DNA of 64,000 nt from Adenophora triphylla var. japonica (Eukaryota; Streptophyta; Magnoliopsida; Asterales; Campanulaceae). The position numbers were made by a program, and so were the translations under genes. Positions 11,447-22,340 of the stretch are shown here, in pieces. How positions within the stretch are numbered: position 1 is the first letter of the stretch; each line of letters opens with the position of its first letter. Below the pieces are notes generated by a model. The model was not told where the DNA came from and ran no database searches. It worked only from the letters and a program-made list of their open reading frames with translations. Location of the stretch: NCBI GenBank assembly GCA_022495995.1, contig JAFEMH010003614.1, forward strand, positions 1-64,000, given 5' to 3'.

Positions 11447-12216
11447 CGGATGAGATGGAGCATTACACCTCGGGCAATTTTGGGGTGGTTTATCTTGGTG
11501 ATGATCAAACTTTGAAGATAGTGGGAAAAGGGGATGTACGGATCAAGACATAAAGTGGGTTTGTATTGCAGTTGCGAGACATGCGACGTATTCCTAGCTT
11601 GAAGAGGAGATTGATTTCTGTTGGACAATAAGGGGTATGTAGTAACCTTCAATAGCGGGTCATGGGAAATCAGAAAATAAGAGAAGGTAGTAGCTCTAGG
11701 GAGGAAGGAGAGGATGTTGTACACTACATGCAATAACATTATTCGCTCGGGTGGGAGCAAGAGGCTAGTCGACTGGCCTATTGGTGGAAAAGGGAGAGTC
11801 ATCAACAAACGACATGTTAGGAGGGGAGGTTGACAAAAATTTTATCAATGCGAAGAACAAGTCACGTGGACCTAAAAGTGAGCGAAGAAAGATCACGAGT
11901 AGTCAATGCAATAAACAAAAGGAGACCATGTTTCATAGAGGGGCATTGCGAGAAAGTGGGTTTAGAGGGAGAAGGCGAAGTTAGACTTGCATAAAGGAAT
12001 CAAAGGAAAAATTGGTTCGGGGAGGCAAGAGAAATCAAACATGGAAAGGTTGAAGCTCGCTTGGATTCAACTCGCCTTAGAACTTGAGCGAGGAGGCTCG
12101 ACGATGTCATATCAGTATATGTCTGCATGGGATACAAATGTGTTCGGAGGTTCATTATATGGTGAGAAGTGATGGTAAGTGGCTATGATTATGGTTTTAG
12201 TTTCCAGGAGAGAGAT
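11447..12216 (+). pseudogene. Ty1/copia pol fragment, copy 1
   Basis: Continues the protease reading across D: YTSGNFGVVYLGDDQTLKIV, then a glycine-rich stretch ending LRDMRRIPSLKR, typical of the sequence between copia protease and integrase. Stops interrupt it (for example at 11551). It jumps to element 3'-end sequence without integrase, RT or RNase H, so the middle is deleted. It ends in a purine-rich tract GGAGAGAGAT that abuts TGTTGGGTGTGGAG, taken as the LTR start. Confidence 0.7.
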
Positions 12217-12507
12217 TGTTGGGTGTGGAGTCCTAAAATAACATTGAGATGGAAGAGAAAAGGGAGTCTAAACCATGGAATAGTTTGAGTTGAGATCGAG
12301 CTGCCAAACAAGGAGGAAAAGGAAGTTAAATCGGCCAAGAGGATTGGTACGACCATGCTAAGGAAGCATACACTGTTATGCATCAAAAGAGTTATTTCTC
12401 ACTTTATGTTGACACGACCGTGAACAAAATAGGGCCCAACCGTGTCATAGCGTGCAAAACACTCCAACCAAATTTGTTTCCTATTTCAACAAGATATCTT
12501 CCACGGT
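12217..12507 (+). repeat. copia LTR fragment, copy 1
   Basis: Begins TGTTGGGTGTGG after a PPT-like tract and contains inverted CACGACCGTG/CCGTGTC motifs at 12412-12450. It runs into the second copy of the pol fragment near 12507, so its right end is a recombination junction and not a normal LTR end. Confidence 0.55.
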
Positions 12508-13312
12508 TAGATTCAGGCTCGTCGTTTCATTCATGAAGTGGCTTGGATGAGATGGAGAAATTCACTTCGGGCTATTTTGGGGTGGTTTATCTCGGTGATG
12601 ATTAACCTTTGAAGGTAGTGGGAAAAGGGGATGTACTGATCAAGACACAAAGTGGGGTTGTTTTGCAGTTGCGAGACGTGCGACATATTCCTTGCTTGAA
12701 GAGGATAATGATTTCCGTTGGACAGTTGGTCAATGAGGGGTATGTAGTATCCTTCAATAGCGGGTCATGGGAAATCAGAAAAGAAGCAAAGGTAGTAGCT
12801 CTAGGGAGAAAGGAGAAGATGTTGTACACTACATGCAACAACATTATTCGCTCAGGTGGGAGCAAGAGGCTAGTCGACTGGCCTGTTGGTGGAAAAGGGA
12901 GAGTCATCAACAAATGACATGTTACGGGGGAGGATGACTCAAAGTTGATTAATGCTAAGAACACGTCACGTGGACCTAAAAGAGAGCGAAAAAAAAATCA
13001 CGAGTAGTCAATGCAAGAGACAAAGGGAGACCATGTTTCATGGAGGGGCATTCCGAGAAAGTGGGTTTGGAGGGAGAAGGCAAAGTTAGACTTGCATAAA
13101 GGAATCAAACGAGAAATTGGTTCGGGGAGGCAAGAGAAATCTAACATGTTGAGGTTGAAGCATCGCTTGGCTTCAACTCGCATTAGAACTTGAGCGAGGA
13201 GGCTCGGCAATGTCATGTCAGTATGGGAGACAAATGTGTTTGGAGGTTCATTCTATGGTAGGAGTTGACGGTCAGTGGCTATGATTATGGTTTTAGTCTC
13301 CAGGTGGGAGAT
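12508..13312 (+). pseudogene. Ty1/copia pol fragment, copy 2
   Basis: Repeats 6349-6384 plus 11447-12216 with scattered differences, including the protease-flanking region. A 102-codon open stretch (12609-12917) contains KVVGKGDVLIKTQSG and LRDVRHIPCLKR. Because this copy has no D insertion, it shows the sequence before D landed: GAAGTGGCTTGGATGAG. Confidence 0.7.
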
Positions 13313-13600
13313 TGTGAGTGTGGAGGAGATGGAAGAGAAAAGGGAGTCTAAACCATAGAATAGTTTGGGTTAAGATTGAGTTGCTAAACAAGGCGGAAAA
13401 GTAAGTGAAATCGGCCAAGAGGATTGGTATGGCCATGCTAAGGAAGCATACACGGTCATGCATCAGAAGAGTTATTTCTCATTTTCTGTTGACACGACTG
13501 TGCATAAAATAGGGCAGGCTGTGTCAGAGCGTGCAAAACAATTCAACCAGATTTGTTTCTTATTTCAACGAGATATCTTACACGGATAGATTTAGGGCTT
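13313..13600 (+). repeat. copia LTR fragment, copy 2
   Basis: Repeats 12217-12507 (TGTGAGTGTGGAG..., CACGACTGTGC, GATATCTTACACGG) and then leaves the homology at about 13590. Sequence from 13600 to 13882 is AT-rich and shows nothing I can name. Confidence 0.55.
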
Positions 13601-13882
13601 CCTTTTACAACTTTTGATATTGCTATTGATTGCGTGGTTATTACTAAATCCCAAACGGCCAAATGGCAAAAACGGCTCAAACTTTTTCTACCTCTAATAT
13701 TCAAATCGTACTTGCTTTAAAAGTGTTCAAAATATTTTTTTTCTCTCTAATATGATAAATGTATTTTTTTTTTTAAAAGATGAACTCTTTTTCAAATTCT
13801 TACTTGATTTCTTTTGATCACAACTTTATTTATCATAAATTGTTTTTATTTACTATTCAAAATATATTTCTTCCTCTGTTAT

Positions 13883-14227
13883 TGTTAGAGATATTATCTC
13901 ACATTGGGAATTGACAAACCTTGCCTATAATATATAAAGATCATGGGCCACTCCCCTTAGTACCAATTGGTTTTAAGGTGGAACCTTAGACTTTAATATG
14001 ATATCAGAGCAGGTTCTTCACACGTGCAGGTCCAGCGACCCACGATGTTACTCCGTGCCACCCGATTGATAAGTCCACGTTGTAAGTTTTGGCAAAGCCC
14101 GCTACACGTGAGGAGGCGTGTTAGAGATATTATCCCACATTGGTAATTGACAAACCTTTCCTATAATATATAAAGATCACTCCCCTTATTATTAATTGGT
14201 TTTAAGGTGAAACCTCAAACTTTAAGA
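13883..14227 (+). mobile_element. TRIM (terminal-repeat retrotransposon in miniature)
   Basis: Two direct repeats of about 110 bp (13883-13998 and 14119-14227), both beginning TGTTAGAGATATTATC, flank 120 bp. The first is followed by TGATATCAGAGC, a tRNA-Met-type PBS, and the second is preceded by GTGAGGAGGCG, a polypurine tract. GTTAT flanks both ends (13878-13882 and 14228-14232) as a target duplication. It carries no coding sequence, as is normal for TRIMs. Confidence 0.88.
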
Positions 14228-14498
14228 GTTATAATAAACAATGGGGTTTGAAAAAATCTTACACTTCAATTATTTTGACCAAAACTTTAACTAACATAAC
14301 ATAACATAAAATTCTTCCTAAAATAAAATCATCATTTTTTGAAAAGAAATATAAAATCATCATTAAAACATCAATGATGTAAATAACATTTTATTTTTAT
14401 TTTTTCTTGGCATAAACTTACTATTTTTACTATTTTCAAGTAAACTACTACAATAATAAGAAAATTGTGGGTTAGAAATTACCAGATGTTTAAACAAA

Positions 14499-14780
14499 TA
14501 CTCCCTCCGTCCCAACAATTGCTTTTCATTTTTTGTCAAGCACGCAAATTAAAAAAATGGGGGGGAAGAAAAAATGTTGTGAGTGTAATTTGAAAATAGG
14601 AGAGAGAATGAGTGGAGAAAATAGTAAATTATAATGGTGTTGTGAGTATTAAAATAATGTATGAGAGAGAATGAGTGGAGAGAATAGTAAAGATTCCTTT
14701 GCCAAAAAAGGAAAGTGGAAGCTATTAACGGGACATCCAAAATGGCAAAATGGGAAGCTACTATTGGGACGGAGGGAGTA
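14499..14780. mobile_element. Stowaway-like MITE 1
   Basis: Ends TACTCCCTCCGTCCCAACA and TTGGGACGGAGGGAGTA are inverted copies and TA is the target. 282 bp, AT-rich interior, no coding capacity. Termini are those of the Tc1/mariner Stowaway group. Confidence 0.9.
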
Positions 14781-15209
14781 TATGTTTAAAAAATTGTTCA
14801 GCATTTTTATGTTTGATTTCTGATTTGTGAATTATTGGTTAAAATTTTTGATCAAGTAATTTATTTTTTTTGACACCAACTGAACATGATTCCTAGGTCC
14901 GTCATTAGGGGCCCAATATTCACATTTCGCACGGGCCCCCTATAATTGTTGAGACAGACATGGATTTGAGTTCCAGTAAATTGCAGTCAACTGAACCAAC
15001 TGCATGAATGGTTCAAATCTTGGTCATTCAATTATTCATTAATTGTATAAAATCAAAAGTCAGAGTCTTCATCTGTTCGCGTTCGTTGTTTAGAAAGATT
15101 ATAAGGCCGATCTACTTATAATCAAACTCATTACTGAAGCAACTTAATCTTTATCAATATTTTTGGGACATATTAAATACAATAAGGGAACAAAACAAAT
15201 AAGCCAAAA
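14781..15209. other. AT-rich sequence without recognised features
   Basis: About 430 bp between a Stowaway and a fold-back element. The segment GGGGCCCAATATTCAC...GCACGGGCCCCC at about 14909-14940 is a short inverted repeat of unknown origin. No ORF is supported. Confidence 0.5.
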
Positions 15210-15631
15210 TCTGGGGAGAAACGCGTTTCTCCGTCGCTTATGGAGAAACGGGGCAACGTTTGTCGCGCGACATACTTAGCCACAACAACTGGATATCACT
15301 TTCATCAGTTCTGGATATCCAGAACATTGAATATGGATATCCAGAAGCTTTGGAAAGGATATCCAGAAAAAATATTTGGTTTCTGGATATCCTTTCTAAA
15401 GCTTTTGGATATCCATATTCAATGTTCTGGATATCCAGAAGCTTTGGAAAGGATATCCAGAAAAAATATTTGGTTTCTGGATATCCTTTCCAAAGCTTCT
15501 GGATATCCATATTCAATGTTCTGGATATCCAGAAGCTTTGGAAAGGATATCCAGAAACTGGCTAAGTATGTCGCGCGACAAACGTTGCCCCGTTTCTCCA
15601 TACGCGACGGAGAAACGCGTTTCTCCCCAGA
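15210..15631. mobile_element. fold-back element FB copy 1
   Basis: The outer arms 15211-15292 and 15554-15630 are inverted copies, from CTGGGGAGAAACGCG inward through GTCGCGCGACATACTTAGCCA. The interior is made of inverted and direct copies of CTGGATATCCAG joined by GCTTTGGAAAGG and AATATTTGG segments, so the whole 420 bp can fold. Reading frames here come from the repeats and are not genes. No clear target duplication is seen. Confidence 0.75.
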
Positions 15632-15734
15632 CCGACTCAACAAATAATGTATGAAAGTAATATTCACACAAAATGTTAAATAAATTTCAGGAATCATGAA
15701 TACCATAAAAACTATATTGTATCTATTCAAATAT

Positions 15735-15737
<3 letters not shown>

Positions 15738-15830
<93 letters not shown>
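15738..15830. repeat. (GA)n microsatellite
   Basis: About 46 uninterrupted GA units, 1.5 to 0.6 kb downstream of the extensin stop. Confidence 0.98.
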
Positions 15831-15832
<2 letters not shown>

Positions 15833-16429
15833 ATATTTGTGTTATTCAATCTTAATATTTGAAGAATACTCATATTTATAAATAAACCTAGCAATCGGAA
15901 TACTCGTTCTATCACTGAGTTCGATCTCCCTCTTTACTAACAGTTTTGATCTCAGTCTACTGCCAATAAGTTGATGTAGTTTTGAGTTTCCATTCATATA
16001 TTCAAGTAAGACATGTTAGTTAATTTAGGCCCTTATCTTTAAATAGAAAGGTTAACCCTTTTATCCTTCAACTAAAATATGGTTTTTATTTATCTTATCT
16101 TTCATTAATCAGTGTAATAAATATTATAAGGCAGATATGTACGGCAAATTGTCAGACCATTTCACACATATACAAACAAACAAGAATGAAATGAAATGTG
16201 TGTTTGTGTGTGATCAGAATAAAAACAGAAAATGCTGAAAAAAATACTTATGAATTACAAAGCTTTAAAGAAACAATAAACAAAATGATCCACAAATATA
16301 CATCCATTGAGAATATCCCAATTACTCACAAACTCCAGCAATAAAACTGAATTAAAAAATATTCAATAAAATTTCTTCATAGCTTCTATCATCTTCGACT
16401 GTCCAAATTCGGGCCAATGATTATACTAC
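15831..16429. other. 3' flank of the extensin gene
   Basis: AT-rich. On the minus strand AATAAA-like GATAAATAAAAACC lies at about 16083-16096, some 340 bases after the extensin stop, and is a possible poly(A) signal. Nothing else is recognised. Confidence 0.4.
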
Positions 16430-18713
16430 CTAGTAGTATTTTGGAGGTGTAGGGGATTTGTAGTAGTAAGCGGGAGGGGGAGGAGATTTCGTAGGAGGTG
16501 GGGGTGACATATAGAAGTATGGTGGAGGCGGTGATGGTGAAGGTGGTGGCGGTGAGTTATAGTAGTATGGAGGTGGTGGGGACTTCTTAGGTGGTGGTGG
16601 AGAGTTGTAATAGTATGGTGGAGGAGGGGACTTCTTTGGAGGTGGTGGAGAGTTGTAATAGTATGGTGGAGGAGGGGACTTCTTAGGAGGCGGTGGAGAG
16701 TTGTAATAGTATGGTGGAGGAGGAGAATTCTTAGGAGGTGGTGGAGAATTGTAATAGTATGGTGGAGGAGGGGACTTCTTAGGAGGTGGTGGAGAGTTGT
16801 AATAGTATGGAGGTGGTGGTGATTTTTTGGGGGGGTGGGGAGTTGTAGTAGTATGGAGGAGGCGGTGATTTCTTAGGAGGTGGTGGGGACTTGTAGTAAT
16901 ATGGAGGTGGTGGGGAAGGTGATGGTGGTGGAGGAGATTTGTAATAGTAAGGTGGATGAGGTGATGGTGAGGGTGGAGGTGGAGACTTATAGACATACGG
17001 GGGAGGAGGAGATGGAGATGGTGGTGGAGGTGATTTATAAATGTATGGAGGAGGGGGTGATGGTGATGGTGGAGGTGGAGACTTATACACGTATGGAGGA
17101 GGAGGGGATGGTGATGGTGGAGGTGGAGACTTGTAAATGTAAGGAGGAGGGGGTGATGGGGATGGTGGAGGTGGAGACTTGTAAACGTAAGGTGGAGGGG
17201 ACGATGGGGATGGTGGAGGAGGAGATTTGTAAACGTATGGAGGAGGTGGTGATGGTGAAGGTGGAGGTGGAGACTTATAAACATATGGAGGAGGTGGTGA
17301 TGGAGATGGTGGGGGTGGAGACTTGTACACGTAAGGGGGAGGTGGTGATGGAGATGGTGGAGGTGGTGAATTATAAATGTATGGTGGAGGTGGTGATGGA
17401 GATGGTGGAGGAGGAGATTTGTAAACATATGGAGGTGGTGGTGATGGAGATGGGGGAGGTGGTGATTTATAAATGTATGGAGTAGGTGGTGATGGAGATG
17501 GTGGAGGTGGTGATTTATAAATGTATGGAGGAGGTGGTGAGGGAGATGGTGGAGGTGGAGACTTGTATATGTATGGAGGGGGTGGTGACGGCGATGGTGG
17601 TGGAGGGGACTTATAAATATATGGAGGAGGAGGTGGTGATGGTGATGGTGGAGGTGGAGACTTATAAATGTATGGAGGGGGTGGTGATGGTGAAGGTGGA
17701 GGTGGAGACTTGTATACATATGGAGGAGGTGGGGATGGAGATGGTGGAGGTGGAGGTGGAGACTTATATATGTATGGGGGAGGTGGCGATGGTGATGGTG
17801 GGGGTGGAGACTTATAAACATATGGTGGAGGGGGTGATGGGGATGGAGGAGGTGGAGACTTGTAAACATATGGAGGAGGTGGTGATGGTGATGGTGGGGG
17901 AGGGGACTTGTACACATATGGAGGTGGAGGTGATGGTGATGGTGGGGGAGGGGACTTGTACACATACGGAGGAGGTGGTGATGAAGATGGTGGAGGTGGG
18001 GACTTGTTCACGTACGGAGGTGGTGGTGACGGTGATGGAGGAGGTGGAGACCTGTACACATATGGAGGAGGTGGTGACGGAGAAGGAGGTGGTGGTGACT
18101 TATAAATGTAAGGGGGAGGTGGTGATGGGGATGGAGGAGGTGGAGACTTGTAAACATATGGAGGAGGTCGTGATGGTGATGGTGGGGGAGGGGACTTGTA
18201 CACATATGGAGGAGGCGGTGATGGAGATGGTGGAGGTGGGGACTTGTACACGTACGGAGGTGGTGGTGATGGTGATGGAGGAGGTGGAGACTTGTACACA
18301 TATGGAGGAGGTGGTGATGGAGAAGGAGGTGGTGGTGACTTATAAATGTAAGGGGGAGGTGGTGACGGGGAAGGTGGTGGTGGAGACTTGTAGACGTACG
18401 GTGGAGGTGGTGATGGTGATGGTGGAGGAGGTGACTTATAGACGTATGGTGGAGGTGGTGATGGTGAAGGAGGTGGAGGGGACTTGTAAATATATGGCGG
18501 AGGTGGTGATGGGGATGGTGGAGGGGGAGACTTGTAGACGTACGGAGGTGGTGGAGACGGAGATGGTGGTGGTGGAGACTTGTAAATGTATGGCGGTGGC
18601 GGGGAGGCATAGATATAAGGTTTGTAATCAGCAGAAACACTTGTTGCTATCAAACATATTGCCATTGCAAAAACTAATTGAGGCCAGGGCCTCAACATTC
18701 TAAGGCTTGCCAT
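16430..18713 (-). CDS. extensin (hydroxyproline-rich cell-wall glycoprotein), with a frameshift near the 3' end
   Basis: Extensins are secreted, hydroxylated and glycosylated, then cross-linked through Tyr into the wall network. Residues 1-28 form a signal peptide (basic start, hydrophobic LVFAMAICLIATSVSA). The mature part is about 40 repeats of SPPPPSPSPPPPYVYK or YIYK; Ser-Pro(4) is the arabinosylation site and Y-x-Y the intramolecular cross-link motif. The last ~150 residues change to SPPPPKKSPPPPYYYN. The frame from the start ATG (18713) stops at 16779; the repeats continue in another frame to a stop at 16430 (ending PTPPKYY). The break lies in the T6G7 run at 16823-16835, one extra or two missing bases, either an assembly error or a real mutation. 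With the break ignored the product is about 760 residues. No intron is needed. Confidence 0.93.
16823..16835 (-). other. frameshift site in extensin
   Basis: TTTTTTGGGGGGG on the plus strand. Repeat units are intact on both sides in different frames, so a length change of +1 or -2 in this homopolymer pair explains the switch. Confidence 0.8.
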
Positions 18714-18768
18714 TGTCAGAATAGAGAGGTTAGAAACTTGTTGTGTTTTGATATCTTGAGGGGAGACC

Positions 18769-18777
18769 CTTTATATA
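18769..18777 (-). promoter_or_regulatory. TATA box of extensin
   Basis: On the minus strand GTATATAAAGGG, with TATATAAAG about 56-64 bases before the ATG, so the 5' UTR is about 30 bases. Confidence 0.75.
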
Positions 18778-18779
18778 CT

Positions 18780-19113
18780 AAACATGTAAATCATTGAGGC
18801 TGAATAAAAATGTTTGTTTAATGAATTAATTAAAAACAGACTGTATTCTTAGAACGTTCAATCACTTACCAAATCCCACGTTGTATTTTTCTTCTAAACC
18901 TAAATTATGAACTAGTCAAGATCCCATAGCTGGTAAGGGCGTTTTTGCAATTTTTTTTTTTGTCGCATTTCATAAGATTCTAAACGCGTTAAAGAGCAAA
19001 TAAGCCTATTATTAAAATTCGACTGTTGTATAATCAAACTGGCTCCGGATCCAGCAATATACTCTCTTTGTTGTCTCATAATGATAATCTCAACTTGACT
19101 AATAGTCTTTGTC

Positions 19114-19151
<38 letters not shown>

Positions 19152-19300
19152 CTTTGATCAATAATTTATATTGATTTGACTATCTTATTAAAGTTTTAAA
19201 ATGCTTATTGATAAATCATTAAAAATATTATTAATAATATTTTTTTTATTACGATAAATGAAATTGTGATATAATTTTTTTCATTATGCTTATTCATATA
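18780..19300. other. upstream region of the extensin gene
   Basis: AT-rich, with a poly-T run at about 19117-19149. Holds no ORF and no element I can name before the Stowaway at 19301. The proximal part is presumably promoter. Confidence 0.5.
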
Positions 19301-19575
19301 TACTCCCTCCGTCCCACGTCATTGAGGACCATTTTTCCGGGCACGATAATTAAGAAATATTATTAAGATAATAAAAATGTGTGGTAGGAAATGAAGAGAG
19401 AGAATGAGTGGAGTTGGTTGAATAAATTGTGTGGTAGGAAATGAAGAGAGAGAATGAGTGGGTGGGGTAGGGTGAATATAAAATAATAAATTTATTTCCA
19501 TTTTGGGCAGTTTGCATTCACGTGGGACGGACCAAAAAGGAAATAAGTTTGCATTCACGTGGGACGGAGGGAGTA
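19301..19575. mobile_element. Stowaway-like MITE 2
   Basis: Inverted ends TACTCCCTCCGTCCCACGT and ACGTGGGACGGAGGGAGTA flanked by TA. It contains a direct duplication of GTGTGGTAGGAAATGAAGAG (about 19379 and 19429). Confidence 0.9.
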
Positions 19576-19892
19576 TATAATATGTACTACAGGCTTAAAA
19601 TAGAATTTACTTGTTCTCTGCCAATTGACAGATTTGTTTGAAAGTGATTTTCGAAGTGTTGGTGGTGGTTCATATTCAATTCACCGTTATAAGCTTGTAA
19701 AAATATTATTGTTCTTTTACTTCTTCTTGTCTAGATCTTTGGGTTATTCTTCACATACTGTTGGATTAATTATTGCTCTTTTATATTTTATTGTCTTGAT
19801 CTTTTAGGTTTAATAAGAAATTGAGTGTATGCATCGTTCCAATTTTCTTTTAAAAGGTTTATGTAACTTTTATTGCAAAAATTAATAATATA
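19576..19892. other. AT-rich spacer
   Basis: About 320 bp between two Stowaway elements. Short open frames of about 60 codons have no recognisable similarity and are not called genes. Confidence 0.5.
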
Positions 19893-20732
19893 TACTCCCT
19901 CCGTCCCACCCGAAAAGCTACAAATTTCCATTTTGGACGTCTCATTTAAAAAGGCACTTTCCCAAAAAGAAAAATTTTTATTACTATTCCACCCACTCAT
20001 TCTCTCTCCTACTTTACTTTTACACTCACAACTGATGAAGGCCACACGGGCTACCCGGCCCGGCCCGGCAGCGACGGGTTAAACGGTGAAACGGGCGAAG
20101 CCCGTTCTGTCCGTGTGTGTAAACGGGCTTAAGCCCGGCCCGTGATTGAACCCGATGTGAGGCCCGCCCGTTTGGCCCGAATCCAAGGATCCACGGGCCA
20201 AACGGATCTCCCCTTTTTTTTTAAACAAAATTTGAAATGGGGTAGGGGGGATTCGAAACAGGGTGGGAGGGAAGGTTTTGGTGCTACTTACCACTAGGAC
20301 ACTAAGTTGTTGTTGATATTAATCCAAATGTTAAATATAAATAAAAGAAAAAATGAAAAACGGGCCAAACGGGTATAAGGGAAACGGGCTTTGGAAGCCC
20401 GCGGGCTTGGCCCGCCCGTCGACCCAAATCTCTCGCCAGGCCTGTACCATCAAACAAGGCGGGCCGGACACGGGCTTGGTCCACGGGCTGCAGGCTTCGG
20501 GCTAACGGGCTGCGGGCCAATTTTGTTGTCCACGGGCTAAGGCCCAAAATGGCCTTCATCACTCACAACATTCTCTCTCTTAACTATTCCTCCCACTCAT
20601 TCTCTCTCCTATTTAATTTTTCATACTCACAACATTTAAACTTTTTCTCTTTCCTACATCACTTTTACATCACTTTCCTTAATTTGCGTGCAAGATCCAT
20701 TTTGTGGCTTTTCGAGCGGGACGAAGGGAGTA
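19893..20732. mobile_element. Stowaway-like MITE 3, split by a hAT-type MITE
   Basis: Left end TACTCCCTCCGTCCCACC and right end GAGCGGGACGAAGGGAGTA. With the inserted 20033-20561 and one TSD copy removed, about 300 bp remain, the normal size here. Confidence 0.85.
20033..20561. mobile_element. hAT-type non-autonomous element inside MITE 3
   Basis: Perfect 12-base inverted ends TGATGAAGGCCA/TGGCCTTCATCA and an 8-bp target duplication CTCACAAC at 20025-20032 and 20562-20569. The interior is unusually rich in CGGGC/GCCCG repeats (GGCCCGGCCCGG, AAACGGGC, TTAAGCCCGGCCCG). An 8-bp duplication points to hAT. No transposase. Confidence 0.85.
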
Positions 20733-20872
20733 CTATATTAGTTGTTCTTGTCATTGTCCCAAAAATTAGTTTTATAATTAAAGTGTTTATTAAGGGTATT
20801 TTATTGCTTATCCCTTTATTCAACAGCACACGTATCATTAGGGATGGCTTGAAAGGTATATCAATTGTATTT

Positions 20873-22340
20873 TGCTTATACCATATACCAATCAAGTTTA
20901 ACTTGATAAATAAAAATATGTACCATTATCAACCAACTAAGTCGGTATACCAACTTAGTTAGTACGATTGGTACTAGACTTTACCAAATTTATATATAAA
21001 AATAACATTTTTTCCATTGAGATCAAATAAATATAATAGTACTACATTATAAAATTCAAAAGAGATTATAACATAGTAATAGATCACAAAGTTCTTATAG
21101 CTACAAGATAATAACATTAAAATAGTGCTAAATGACATTGTTCAAAAGCAAATAGGAGATACACTATCGCCTACAAATTGTTTCCCTTGCAACACAAGTG
21201 GCCCAAAAATTATGTAGAACAAATCAAGTGAGTAGTGACCATCAAGATTTCAAGCAAAACAAATATAAAGTTGGTGCAACACCCGATAAGGGGAAAAGGA
21301 AACAAGAGGTTAAGAATAAGTAGCAAATTTTGAATGAAAGAAAACATAACTTGGTACAACTGCTGAAACATGTGATCTTTTGTTTTGCCACCATCTTATA
21401 TACTAGAAAAAAAATGTTCCAGATACATCACCACTGTTTTCGTTAACTTCTTTTGCTAATATTCTCTAATAATTACTGATCACTGGGCCATTATTAGTGG
21501 TGGGAAAAGGAAACAAGAGGTTTAGAATACTGAACTTTAAATCCAACAAAACTTCTATTTCAAATTCTTAGTCCAAGGGAAAGAGGAAACGGAAATAAAT
21601 ACTATTACTATAAATCAATATATACATAAAAAACAAGGAACCTTTGAATACAACAACAATAACAAGGAACCTTTGAATCTCAAGTGATCCAAAGCCACCC
21701 AATTTTATATGATTATACGAGAAATTGGGGTTCTAATCCCAGTCAATCCACCATTTGTTGTTGCCACAGTATTTTCTTATCTCCCTCCCCCTTATGTTCA
21801 TCATCTCTCTGTTTTTTTTTTTTTTTTTTTTTTTTTTTGAGATTTTAGATTGAGTTAAGACAATTGGTGTCCTAATTAGATGATTATTTATAATCATTGT
21901 CATTTGATAGCTCAAGAACATGAAAAAGACATTTCAATTTTTATATTGTGGCTAGCAGAGTTACTTTATCCGAATGATTTTATGCGGTTTTCGCTTGTTT
22001 GATAGGTGAAAATTAACTTTTCTTCTAATTATTCTAGTAGCAAATTTGAAAGGTGAAGTTGGGAATATGCAACAGATAAGACATACTCCTCTCGACCCAT
22101 TACAAAAGGAACAAATTGAGTTTTGCACAAAAAATAAGTAAAGTGTATAGTCATAGTATTTATTTCCATGTTATAGTTGTTGTTGTTGTATTCAAAGTCA
22201 ATTTTCTACGACTCGAGATGCATGGCATAATTCTAGTAACATTCCACCCAATTTTCTACGCAAAAACAAAGCCTACAAACATGAAAAATTACTCACATAA
22301 CTATCGGATACATTTTGAAGCTCAAACTGCACATTACCCT
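20873..22340. other. noncoding 3' part of E
   Basis: AT-rich sequence downstream of the transposase, with a poly-T run at 21812-21838. No gene recognised. Confidence 0.5.

Noticed and set aside
15238..15730. ORFs of 90-135 codons with repeated GYP and WISR peptides
   Set aside because: They arise from the CTGGATATCCAG repeats of the fold-back element and are equally open on both strands.
15696..15915. ORFs reading ERERER or SLSLSL
   Set aside because: Translation of the (GA)n microsatellite.
16430..17965. His/Leu-rich minus-strand ORF of 511 codons as a separate gene
   Set aside because: Its first two thirds are the extensin repeats in a wrong frame; only the end (below 16830) is the true extensin frame.
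16880..18703. Long plus-strand ORFs of 201 and 405 codons rich in Val, Met and Glu
   Set aside because: They are the reverse complement of the extensin repeat and are open only because of its codon bias.
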